NCBI RefSeq assembly: GCF_001571225.1
Contig: NZ_BCTJ01000024.1
Span: 1 to 64,000, forward strand
From: Hydrogenophaga palleronii NBRC 102513
GTDB taxonomy: Bacteria; Pseudomonadota; Gammaproteobacteria; Burkholderiales; Burkholderiaceae_C
Direction of reading: 5' to 3'
DNA length: 64,000 nt
Each line of letters starts with the position of its first letter. Position 1 is the stretch's first letter. The position numbers were made by a program, and so were the translations under genes. Of this stretch, positions 8,672-16,259 are shown in pieces. The notes beneath the pieces are model-generated. The model did not search any database and was not told where the DNA came from. It was given only the letters and a program-made list of their open reading frames with translations.

Positions 8672-10000
8672 TCATAGGCTGGCTTCCACCTGTGTGCCGT
8701 GGGCGGGCTGCGAATGGATGGACAAACGGCCGCCGATGGCGGCCAGGCGTTCGCGCATGTTGCGCAGGCCGATGCCACGCTCGGGGTGCAGGTGCACCGC
8801 CCGGTCGTCGAAGCCCCGGCCATCGTCGGTCACGCTCATGCAGACGCTGCGCCCGTCGGGCTCGAAACGCAGCAGCAACTCCACCCGCTGCGCCTGCGCG
8901 TGCTTCAGCACATTGTTCAGGCTCTCCTGCGCCACACGGAACAGCGCGGTCTTGGCATCTTCACCCAGCTCATGTTCCGTGCCTTCGATGCGCACCGCCA
9001 CCGGCAGCCCGCTGGCCTCCTCGAACTCGCTGCCCAGGTGCTCCAGCGCGGCGGGCAGGCCCAGGGTGTCGAGCAGGGCCGGTCGCAGGCGGTGCGAGAT
9101 GCGGCGGATTTCCACCAGGTTCTGGTTGAGCCCTTGCAAGGCCTTGGCCAGCGGCTCGGGTGCGCCGGTGTCGACGCTGGTTTCCACCAGCAGCTTGGTC
9201 GACACCAGGCTCTGGCTGATGCCGTCGTGCAGCTCGCGCGCGAGGTGGGCGCGCTCGTCTTCCTGCGACTGCTGCACCTGCCGCGCCAACAGGCGCAGCT
9301 TGTTCTCGGCCACCCGGTGTTCGCTCAGGTTCAGCGCCAGGCCGCTGGCGCTGATGAGCGCGATGCCGAACACCGCGATGCCGGCAATCCACAACAGCGT
9401 GGTGGCCACGTTGCGGTTGGCCTCGGCCTCCAGCCGCGCCAGCGTGGCCTGGATGCCGTCGAGGTAGAGGCCGGTGCCCATCATCCAGCCCCAGCGTTCG
9501 TAGGCCATCACGTAACCGAGCTTGGGCGTGTCCTGGCCGCTGGAGGGCTGGCGCCAGTAGTAGTCGACAAAACCACCGCCGGCGCGCGCCTGCGCAATCA
9601 GGCGCTGGATGGTGGGCCGGCCCTTCGGGTCGCGCATCTCCCACAGGTTCTGGCCGTTCAGTTCTGGCTGGCGCGAATGCATCAGCACGCGGCCCTGCAG
9701 GTCGTAGACGAAGAAATAACCGTCCCGGCCGTAGTCCAGCGAAGCCAGCAGGCGCAGCGCCTGCTCGCGGTCGGCCGGGTCGTTGCCGCCGCGGTCGTAC
9801 AGCGGCTGCACGGTGCTGGCGGCCAGCACCACGTAGTTGTGCAGCTCCGTGCGCCGCGCCTCCATGTAGGCGCGCTCGACCATGGCGTACTCACGCCGGG
9901 CAAGGTCGTGCTCCTGGTGCTGCACCGCCAGCGCAATGAGCACCAGCGAGGCCAGCAGCGGCAGGAGGGCCAGCAGGAGGATCTTGGTTCGCAGTCGCAT
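8672..10000 (-). CDS. Sensor histidine kinase with sCache-like periplasmic domain
   Basis: This 442-residue kinase has a first membrane helix at about residues 7-27 and a periplasmic single-Cache-like domain at about 35-195 (GRDGYFFVYDLQGRVLMHSR; MAYERWGWMMGTGLYLDGI). A second helix lies at about 201-221. The HisKA_3 module has His258 in ARELHDGISQSL, and the HATPase module carries DDGRGFD and GIGLRNMRERL. This layout suits sensing of a small carboxylate or similar ligand. It is paired with the NarL-type regulator downstream (91-bp gap containing a short GC-rich repeat). I took the ATG at 10000 because the membrane helix begins there; the upstream in-frame extension looks non-coding. Confidence 0.9.
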   Translation of the reverse strand: MRLRTKILLLALLPLLASLVLIALAVQHQEHDLARREYAMVERAYMEARRTELHNYVVLAASTVQPLYDRGGNDPADREQALRLLASLDYGRDGYFFVYDLQGRVLMHSRQPELNGQNLWEMRDPKGRPTIQRLIAQARAGGGFVDYYWRQPSSGQDTPKLGYVMAYERWGWMMGTGLYLDGIQATLARLEAEANRNVATTLLWIAGIAVFGIALISASGLALNLSEHRVAENKLRLLARQVQQSQEDERAHLARELHDGISQSLVSTKLLVETSVDTGAPEPLAKALQGLNQNLVEIRRISHRLRPALLDTLGLPAALEHLGSEFEEASGLPVAVRIEGTEHELGEDAKTALFRVAQESLNNVLKHAQAQRVELLLRFEPDGRSVCMSVTDDGRGFDDRAVHLHPERGIGLRNMRERLAAIGGRLSIHSQPAHGTQVEASL

Positions 10001-10156
10001 CGGGAAGGGAAAGACGCCGAAGCGCCATTGTCGTCTGATGCCAACCCGCACCGAATGAGACAACGCGGACCAGGGGTGTTCACTCCACCGGCGCGAGACC
10101 CACACCGAACGAGACAACCCCCATCCAGGGGCATCCAGGGTCCGGCTGCACCGGCC

Positions 10157-10213
10157 CGAGATGCCGCCCCCCTCGACTACGGAGGGGGGAAGCCGCGCAG
10201 CGGCGCAGGGGGG
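10157..10213. repeat. GC-rich intergenic repeat, family 1 (copy after LuxR-type regulator)
   Basis: This third copy, CCCCCCTCGACTACGGAGGG then AAGCCGCGCAGCGGCGCAGG, ends three bases from the stop codon of the regulator at 10216. The flanking text GGGGCATCCAGGGTCCGGC also resembles the DNA preceding the copy at 3831. The rest of 10001-10156 shows no gene. Confidence 0.7.
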
Positions 10214-10215
10214 AG

Positions 10216-11214
10216 CTACCCCAACAACGACACACGGTTGATCGCCATGGCGGCGGCCGCCGTGCGCGTCTCCACCCCCATCTTGGCGTGGATGCGCTCC
10301 AGGTGCTTCTTCACGGTGGCGGGGCTAGCGCCGAGGATGTCGGCGATGTCGCGGTTGATCTTGCCCTTGACCACCCAGTACAGCACCTCGGCCTCGCGCG
10401 CCGTCAGCCCGAAGGCCGCGGCCAGGCCCGAGAGCACGCTGGCGTCCGAGGTTTCCTGCATCACGATCAGCCAGTCGCCGCCCTCGCCGTTGGCCTCGTC
10501 GCCCACGCACTGGTGCAGGCGGAAGGTGAGGCGGCGCGGCCCGTTCTCCAGCGTCAGGCGCGGCGGTTCACGCTGGTCCAGCGCATCGCCCAGGTGGCGG
10601 CGCAGCCACTGCAGCACGGCCGGCGGCGTGGCCGGCGCCTCGGTGCCGCAGTGGTGGCGCAGCAGGTCGCGCGCCAGCGGCGTCTGCCACATCAAACGGC
10701 CGTCGCGCTCGCGCACGGTGATGGTGGCGTAGCCGAAGGCGTCGAGCGCGTAACGCGCCTGGCTGCGCTCCACCGCGCCCTGGCGCACGTGGCGCGCGGT
10801 GCGCAGGTGCACGCCCATGCGCGCCATCACCTCGCGCGGCTTGATGGGTTTGGTCACGTAGTCGGCGCCACCGGCATCGAGCGCGGCCACCAGGTGTTCG
10901 GTTTCGGTGAGGCCGGTCATGAAGATGATCGGGATGTGTGCCGTGGCCGTCTGCGCCTTCAAGCGGCGCGCCACCTCGAAGCCGTCCAGCCCCGGCATCA
11001 CCGCGTCGAGCAGCACCACATCGGGCAGGGCCTGGGTGGCGCGGCGGATCGCGCTCTCGCCGTCCAGCGCCACCAGCACGGTGTAGCCGGCTTCGTCCAG
11101 CGCGTCGTGCAGCGGCGCCACGTTGTCGGGCACATCGTCGACGATCAACACCACCAGGGCGTCGGTGGGCGGCAGCACCGTCGCGGGTATGGGGGTTTCA
11201 GCCGGGTGCGACAT
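10216..11214 (-). CDS. LuxR-type response regulator paired with the NCS1-kinase fusion
   Basis: This 332-residue protein has a normal receiver at about residues 20-135 (acidic pair in LIVDDVPDN, phospho-acceptor Asp70 in VVLLDAVMPG, Lys122 in DYVTKPIK). A middle segment of about 100 residues resembles a degenerate PAS-like domain. The C-terminal LuxR-type DNA-binding domain spans about 265-330 (FGLTAREAEVLYWVVKGK; ASPATVKKHLERIHAKMG). Its start lies inside the 3' end of the upstream kinase gene (17-base overlap), so the two are co-translated and are almost certainly partners. Its receiver is complete, unlike the receiver fused to the kinase. Confidence 0.9.
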   Translation of the reverse strand: MSHPAETPIPATVLPPTDALVVLIVDDVPDNVAPLHDALDEAGYTVLVALDGESAIRRATQALPDVVLLDAVMPGLDGFEVARRLKAQTATAHIPIIFMTGLTETEHLVAALDAGGADYVTKPIKPREVMARMGVHLRTARHVRQGAVERSQARYALDAFGYATITVRERDGRLMWQTPLARDLLRHHCGTEAPATPPAVLQWLRRHLGDALDQREPPRLTLENGPRRLTFRLHQCVGDEANGEGGDWLIVMQETSDASVLSGLAAAFGLTAREAEVLYWVVKGKINRDIADILGASPATVKKHLERIHAKMGVETRTAAAAMAINRVSLLG

Positions 11215-14200
11215 GGTGTTGCAGCAGTTGCTGTTCGATGGTTTCAAAACGGAACTCGCGCGCCAGCGTGCGCAGGCCCTGGGCAAAACCGGCCTGCTCG
11301 GGCCGGCGCTGCACCCAGTCGTCGAGCCACAACACGATGCCCTTGTAGTAGCCCAGGCGCACCAGCTCCAGCAGCGGCTCCAGCTCGGCGCGGGTGGCGG
11401 GCGCGGCGGTAGTGGCAGTGGGCGCGGCCACGGGTTCGGGCGGCGTTTCGGTGATCCATTCGAGCGAGAGCTGTTCGCCGAGCCAGGTGAGCAGGTCGTC
11501 GCGGCGCACCGGCTTGACGAAAAAATCCTGCGGGTGCTGCTGGCCCGCTTCGGCATCGGCGGTATTGCCGTCGTGGTCCAGCGGCAAGCCCTTGTCGAAG
11601 GCGTTGGCCGAGACGATGGCCATGGGCAGTGCAGACCAGCCCGCAGCGCGCAGGCGGCGCAGGGTTTCCCAGCCGTCGAGGCCGCTGGTGGCCAGCATCA
11701 CCTCGAAGCCCAGCGGCGCGAGCCAGCGCGCGAGCAGTTCGCGGTCGGCCTCTTCGTTGTCCACCACCAGCACCCGGCGGCGCGCACCGGTGTAGCCGGT
11801 GTGCACCGGCAGCGCATTCGGCGCCGGCAGCAACACGCCATGCAGCTCGGGCAGGAACAGGCGCACGGTGAACACCGAGCCCTCGCCCGGCGTGCTGCGC
11901 ACCGTCATCTCGCCGCCCATGAGGTCGGTCAGCATCTTGGCAATGGTCAGGCCCAGGCCGGTGCCGGTGGCCGGTGCGCTGGTTTCGCTCTGGCCGCGTG
12001 CAAAGGGCTCGAACACGCGGTCGAGTTCATGCGGGTTCATGCCGGGCCCGGTGTCGTGCACTTCAAACTGCGCCATCTCGCGCGCATGCGCCACACGCAG
12101 CCGCACTTCGCCACGGCCGGTGAACTTCACCGCGTTGCCCAGCAGGTTGAAGAGAATCTGGCGCAGGCGTTTTTCGTCGGCGCGCACGGTGTCGGGCAGG
12201 CGGCTGCCGGTGTCGTAGGCAAAGCGCAGGCCCTTGGCCGCGGCCTGCAGTTCGAACATGCTGGCGACCTCGCGCATGGTTTCGGCGAACGCCATCGGCT
12301 TCACATCGAGCGCGAGCTTGCCGGACTCGATGCGCGCGATGTCCAGCGTGCCTTCGATCAGCGAGAGCAGGTGTTCACCGCCGCGGTGGATCACGCGGAT
12401 CGCCTGCGCGCGGTGCGGCGCCACGCCGCTGTCTTCCTGCAACAGCTGCGCATAACCCAGGATGCTGTTGAGCGGCGTGCGCAGCTCGTGGCTGATGGTG
12501 GAGATGTAGCGCGTCTTGGCCTGGTTGGCCTGCTCGGCGGCGCGGCGCGCCTGCTGCAGCGCCTCGTCGGTGCGCTGGTGCGATTCGATTTCCTGCATCA
12601 GCAAACGGGTCTGCCGGTTCGATTCTTCCTGCGCCACCTCGCGGCTCTTGTGCGCCAGCACCAGCCACCAGGCCACGGTGGCGGCGATCAGCAGCAACAC
12701 CGCGTAGACACGCAGAAAACCCGAGCGCAGCGCGGCGTCGAGCAGCGAGGTGTTGGCAGCCACACCCAGGCCATCGGCCAGGCCTTCAACCTCCTGCCGG
12801 TACAGCAGGCCAAGCACGGCGGCCAGCACCGGCGCCACCACCAGCATGAGCAACAGGTAGTGCGCCAGGCCCGCTTCGAGGAAGGGCCAGGCGCGGCGTG
12901 GCGAGACACGGCGCAGCGCCGCCATCCATTGTTCGGACAGGCGGGCGTGCGGCTTGCACAGGTCGCCGCAACGCGCGTCCAGCGTGCAGCACAACGAACA
13001 GATGTGGCCCTGGTAGGCCGGGCAGTGCGCCATGTCGGGCGCTTCGTATTCGCGCTCGCAGATCACGCAGGTCTGGGTGACACCCCCCGCGCCGCCTGCG
13101 GCGTCACCCCCCTGAAGGGGGGCCGCACTGGCGGCCTGGCGGAGCCAGATCCTCGGTGCGTCTGGTCTTGTCTCGCCGCCGCTTCTGGCGATGTAGTAAC
13201 GCCCTTGTGTGGCCCAGGCAATCGCCGGCGCCGTGACCAGCGCCGTCACCATCGCGATCACCGCCGAGAAGGCCTGTGCGCCCGGCCCCATCAGGCCCAT
13301 GTGCGCCGCGATGGACAGGGCCGAGGCCAGGCCCATCGCGCCCACGCCGACCGGGTTGATGTCGTACAGGTAAGCGCGCTTGAACTCGATGCCCTTGGGC
13401 GACCAGCCCAGCGGCTTGTTGATCACCAGGTCGGCCACCACCGCCATGATCCAGGCGATGGCGATGTTGGAGTACACGCCCAGCACCTCGCCCAGCGCCT
13501 GGAACACGTTCATCTCCATCAACATGAAGGCGATCAGCGTGTTGAACACCACCCACACCACGCGCCCCGGGTGGCTGTGCGTGATGCGCGAGAAAAAGTT
13601 GCTCCAGGCCAGCGAGCCCGCGTAGGCGTTGGTGACGTTGATCTTCAGCTGCGAAACCACCACGAACAGCGCCGTGGCCGCCACCGCCCAGCCGTAGTCG
13701 CTGAACACGTACTCGTAGGCGGCGAGGTACATCTGGTTTGGGTCCACCGCGCGCTCGGGTGACACCATGTGGCTGATGGCCAGGTAGGCCAGCACCGCGC
13801 CGCCCAGCATCTTGAGCACCCCCAGCAGCACCCAGCCCGGCCCGCCGGCCAGCACGCCGGCCCACCAGCGCAACGCCTTGCCCGGCTCTTTCGCCGGCAT
13901 GAAGCGCAGGTAGTCGGCCTGCTCGCCCATCTGCGTGATGAGCGCAATGCCCACCGTCAAGGCCGCACCAAACAAGTGCCAATCAAACCGACCGCCCGCA
14001 CCAGATTCGCCCGCGTACCGCACCACGTTGGTGAATGTCTCGGGCGCCATCCAGGCCACGGCCGCAAAAGGCACCAGCATCATCACCAGCCAGAGCGGCT
14101 GGGTCCAGACCTGGAAGCGGCTGATCACCGATACCCCGTGCGTCACCAGCGGAATGACCACCAGCGCGCAGATGAGGTAACCCCAGGCGGGCGGGATGTC

Positions 14201-14698
14201 GAGCACCAGCTCCAGCGCGTAGGCCATCACCGCCGCTTCGAGCGCAAAGAAGATGAAGGTGAAGGTGGCGTAGATCAGCGAGGTGATGGTCGAGCCGATG
14301 TAGCCAAAGCCCGCGCCTCGCGTGAGCAGGTCCATGTCCACACCATGCCGGGCGGCGTAGACGCTGATGGGCAGGCCGGCCAGGAAGATGATGAGCCCCG
14401 TGCACAGGATCGCCAGCGCGGCGTTGACGAAGCCGTATTGCACCAGCAGGGTGGCGCCCACGGCTTCGAGGATGAGGAACGAGGCGGCACCGAACGCGGT
14501 GTTGGCCACGCGCCATTCGCTCCACTTGCGAAAGCGCTGCGGCGTGTAGCGCAGCGCGTAGTCTTCCATGGTCTCGCTGCCGACCCAGCTGTTGTAGTCG
14601 CGCCGCACCTTGATGATGCGCTGCGGCGCGTCCTGCCCGGCCGGTGCAGGCGTGGACGCGGTGGGGGTGGGAAGGTCGGTCGCGGGGCGGGGGGTCAC
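11198..14698 (-). CDS. NCS1-type permease fused to hybrid histidine kinase (degenerate receiver)
   Basis: This 1166-residue protein begins with an NCS1 (purine/cytosine/allantoin permease) membrane domain at about residues 35-500. A Cys-rich module follows at 544-581 (C544, C547, C559, C567, C570, C571, C577, C581). Two more membrane helices lie at about 611-633 and 663-683, then a coiled coil, HisKA with His737 (STISHELRTP), and HATPase_c (N855, DTGPG, GTGLGLT). The receiver-like domain at about 974-1078 keeps D980 and K1062 but jumps from LATSG to LDGWETLRRLR, so the strand with the phospho-acceptor Asp is missing. A GC-rich repeat encodes residues about 515-541. By analogy with transporter-kinase fusions such as CbrA it may sense its own transported substrate. 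The nearby urea genes hint at a nitrogen compound, but that is inference. Confidence 0.88.
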   Translation of the reverse strand: MTPRPATDLPTPTASTPAPAGQDAPQRIIKVRRDYNSWVGSETMEDYALRYTPQRFRKWSEWRVANTAFGAASFLILEAVGATLLVQYGFVNAALAILCTGLIIFLAGLPISVYAARHGVDMDLLTRGAGFGYIGSTITSLIYATFTFIFFALEAAVMAYALELVLDIPPAWGYLICALVVIPLVTHGVSVISRFQVWTQPLWLVMMLVPFAAVAWMAPETFTNVVRYAGESGAGGRFDWHLFGAALTVGIALITQMGEQADYLRFMPAKEPGKALRWWAGVLAGGPGWVLLGVLKMLGGAVLAYLAISHMVSPERAVDPNQMYLAAYEYVFSDYGWAVAATALFVVVSQLKINVTNAYAGSLAWSNFFSRITHSHPGRVVWVVFNTLIAFMLMEMNVFQALGEVLGVYSNIAIAWIMAVVADLVINKPLGWSPKGIEFKRAYLYDINPVGVGAMGLASALSIAAHMGLMGPGAQAFSAVIAMVTALVTAPAIAWATQGRYYIARSGGETRPDAPRIWLRQAASAAPLQGGDAAGGAGGVTQTCVICEREYEAPDMAHCPAYQGHICSLCCTLDARCGDLCKPHARLSEQWMAALRRVSPRRAWPFLEAGLAHYLLLMLVVAPVLAAVLGLLYRQEVEGLADGLGVAANTSLLDAALRSGFLRVYAVLLLIAATVAWWLVLAHKSREVAQEESNRQTRLLMQEIESHQRTDEALQQARRAAEQANQAKTRYISTISHELRTPLNSILGYAQLLQEDSGVAPHRAQAIRVIHRGGEHLLSLIEGTLDIARIESGKLALDVKPMAFAETMREVASMFELQAAAKGLRFAYDTGSRLPDTVRADEKRLRQILFNLLGNAVKFTGRGEVRLRVAHAREMAQFEVHDTGPGMNPHELDRVFEPFARGQSETSAPATGTGLGLTIAKMLTDLMGGEMTVRSTPGEGSVFTVRLFLPELHGVLLPAPNALPVHTGYTGARRRVLVVDNEEADRELLARWLAPLGFEVMLATSGLDGWETLRRLRAAGWSALPMAIVSANAFDKGLPLDHDGNTADAEAGQQHPQDFFVKPVRRDDLLTWLGEQLSLEWITETPPEPVAAPTATTAAPATRAELEPLLELVRLGYYKGIVLWLDDWVQRRPEQAGFAQGLRTLAREFRFETIEQQLLQHHVAPG
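13081..13167. repeat. GC-rich repeat, family 2, inside the permease-kinase coding sequence
   Basis: The segment contains CACCCCCCGCGCCGCCTGCG, CCCCCCTGAAGGGGGG, and GGCGGCCTGGCGGAGCCAGA. It matches the intergenic copy at 15203-15288 (CCCCCCTCAAGGGGGCGG, GCGGCCCGGCGGAGCCGG) in order and spacing. It is read in frame as an Ala/Gly-rich linker between the permease and the Cys-rich module. Confidence 0.7.
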
Positions 14699-14815
14699 AC
14701 CGGGATTTCGCAGCTTTCATGCCACGCCCCGAGGCGGGGCACGGGAATTGCTGAATCACCCTGCCCCTGAACACTCAGGGCCACCACCTCCCAAGAACGA
14801 TCTCGCACCACCACC

Positions 14816-14833
14816 ATGGAACTCACGCCCCGG
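14816..14833 (+). other. Stub of a second ureA start (M-E-L-T-P-R)
   Basis: The DNA ATGGAACTCACGCCCCGG encodes MELTPR, the same six residues that begin ureA at 14895 (ATGGAACTGACTCCCCGA). The two differ only at three third-codon positions. The stub frame closes after 17 codons at 14867-14869. Between the stub and the true start are two direct GCGAAGCGA repeats (14870-14878 and 14885-14893). No recognisable Shine-Dalgarno site precedes the functional ureA start. The stretch 14699-14815 shows no gene. Confidence 0.65.
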
Positions 14834-14894
14834 GGTTCGGCCGCGTGCCGGCCGCTCGGGCTGATTTGAGCGAAGCGAAAGTAAGCGAAGCGAT

Positions 14895-15197
14895 ATGGAA
14901 CTGACTCCCCGAGAAAAAGACAAGCTGCTGATCTTCACCGCCGCCTTGCTGGCCGAGCGGCGCAAGGCTCGTGGCCTCAAGCTCAACTACCCCGAGTCGG
15001 TGGCGCTGATCAGCGCGGCCGTGATGGAGGGCGCGCGCGACGGCAAGACCGTGGCCCAGCTGATGAGCGAAGGCCGCAACGTGCTGGGCCGCGCCGACGT
15101 GATGGAAGGCATCCCCGAAATGATCCCGGACATTCAGGTCGAGGCCAGCTTTCCCGACGGCACCAAGCTGGTGACGGTGCATCAACCCATTACTTGA
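14895..15197 (+). CDS. ureA: Urease subunit gamma UreA
   Basis: This 100-residue urease gamma subunit is a structural part of the nickel enzyme that hydrolyses urea to ammonia and carbamate. It begins [20 protein letters not shown] and ends with the conserved [20 protein letters not shown] stretch, and its length is exactly that of the family. It opens the rightward urease cluster. The leader is odd: a duplicated start stub and GCGAAGCGA repeats replace a normal ribosome site. Confidence 0.97.
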   Translation: MELTPREKDKLLIFTAALLAERRKARGLKLNYPESVALISAAVMEGARDGKTVAQLMSEGRNVLGRADVMEGIPEMIPDIQVEASFPDGTKLVTVHQPIT

Positions 15198-15202
15198 AAG
15201 CA

Positions 15203-15288
15203 CCCCGCCGCACTGCGCGCGCCCCCCTCAAGGGGGCGGTGCCTGCGGCCCGGCGGAGCCGGTTCCGCGGCACCTCTGGATGGGACAC
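15203..15288. repeat. GC-rich intergenic repeat, family 2 (between ureA and ureJ)
   Basis: The copy contains CCCCCCTCAAGGGGGCGG, a strong hairpin, followed by GCGGCCCGGCGGAGCCGG and CGCGGCACCTCTGGATGGG. It is homologous to the in-gene copy at 13081-13167. It lies inside the ureA-ureJ transcript and could attenuate or stabilise part of it. Confidence 0.7.
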
Positions 15289-15328
15289 TTCACGCCTGAC
15301 ACGCATCTTTGAACTGGAGCACAAGCAC

Positions 15329-15904
15329 ATGAAATACAAGCACCTGATTCCCGTTGCCCTCGCGGCCCTGTCGTTCTCGGCATTCGCCCATGTGGGTGAG
15401 GCGCACCACGACCATGGTGGTTTCATCACCGGCTTCCTGCACCCCATCACCGGGCTGGACCACCTGGCCGCCATGCTGGCGGTGGGCGTGTGGAGCGCCA
15501 TGACCACGCGCCGCCTGTGGCTCGCGCCGCTGTCCTTCGCGGCCCTGCTGCTGGCAGGTGCGCTGCTGGCGCAGGCCGGTGTGGCCTTCCCGGCCATCGA
15601 ACCCATGATCGCCGCCTCCATGCTGGTGGTGGGTCTGTTGCTGGCCGCACAGGTGAAGCTGCCCGAGACCGCGGGTGCGGTGCTGGTGGGCGCGTTCGCG
15701 TTGTTCCACGGCGCCGCGCATGGCCAGGAACTGGCGGCCGGCACCGCGCTGGCCGGCATGGTGTTGGGCACGGCCCTGCTGCACGCCGCGGGCATCGCCA
15801 TCGGCCTGGGCTTCCAGCGCGCCCACCGCTGGTTGCCGCGCCTGGCCGGTGGCGTGGTGGCGCTGATGGGCTTGAACATGGGCTGGTCCCTGCTGGCAGG
15901 GTGA
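15329..15904 (+). CDS. ureJ: HupE/UreJ family membrane protein, probable nickel permease
   Basis: This 191-residue HupE/UreJ protein has a signal-like N-terminal helix, a His-rich segment just after it ([11 protein letters not shown], residues about 20-31) and six or so membrane helices. The [16 protein letters not shown] and [13 protein letters not shown] motifs are family hallmarks with potential metal-binding His residues. Members are thought to bring nickel to urease or hydrogenase. I chose the ATG at 15329 because the signal helix begins there; GGAG lies about ten bases upstream. It sits between ureA and ureB, a common place for ureJ in this group. Confidence 0.9.
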   Translation: MKYKHLIPVALAALSFSAFAHVGEAHHDHGGFITGFLHPITGLDHLAAMLAVGVWSAMTTRRLWLAPLSFAALLLAGALLAQAGVAFPAIEPMIAASMLVVGLLLAAQVKLPETAGAVLVGAFALFHGAAHGQELAAGTALAGMVLGTALLHAAGIAIGLGFQRAHRWLPRLAGGVVALMGLNMGWSLLAG

Positions 15905-15909
15905 ACACC

Positions 15910-16218
15910 ATGATTCCTGGCGAACTCCTCATCGACGAAGGCGAGCACACGCTCAACCCCGGCCGCCGCACGCTCACCCTGGTGGTGAAGAACGGCGCCG
16001 ACCGGCCGATCCAGGTCGGTTCCCACTACCACTTCGCCGAGACCAACGGCGCGCTGGACTTCGACCGCGCCGCCGCACGCGGCATGCGCCTGAACATTGC
16101 CAGCGGCACCGCCGTGCGCTTCGAGCCGGGCCAGCAACGCACGGTGGAACTGGTGGACTACGCCGGTGAGCGCCTGGTGTATGGTTTTCGCGGCCTGACG
16201 CAAGGCGCGCTCGGCTGA
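15910..16218 (+). CDS. ureB: Urease subunit beta UreB
   Basis: This 102-residue urease beta subunit starts [19 protein letters not shown] and contains the conserved [18 protein letters not shown] motif, with length matching the family. It starts five bases after the ureJ stop; a GTG nine bases earlier is an alternative start. It is the last gene of the first urease block, because the next gene is read from the opposite strand before ureC resumes. Confidence 0.96.
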   Translation: MIPGELLIDEGEHTLNPGRRTLTLVVKNGADRPIQVGSHYHFAETNGALDFDRAAARGMRLNIASGTAVRFEPGQQRTVELVDYAGERLVYGFRGLTQGALG

Positions 16219-16238
16219 CAGGCAGCGCCCCCCCCCGC

Positions 16239-16251
16239 GCCGCTTCGCGGC
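16239..16251. terminator. Short hairpin between convergent ureB and lipoprotein gene
   Basis: GCCGC-TTC-GCGGC lies in the 41-bp gap between the two stop codons, next to a run of nine C. There is no T-tract, so any terminator function is tentative. Confidence 0.35.
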
Positions 16252-16259
16252 TTGCGGGC

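Noticed and set aside
11123-13762. Long plus-strand open frame opposite the permease-kinase gene
   Set aside because: It is the antisense shadow of a gene with clear domains; its translation is rich in Arg, His and Gln with no recognisable motifs.
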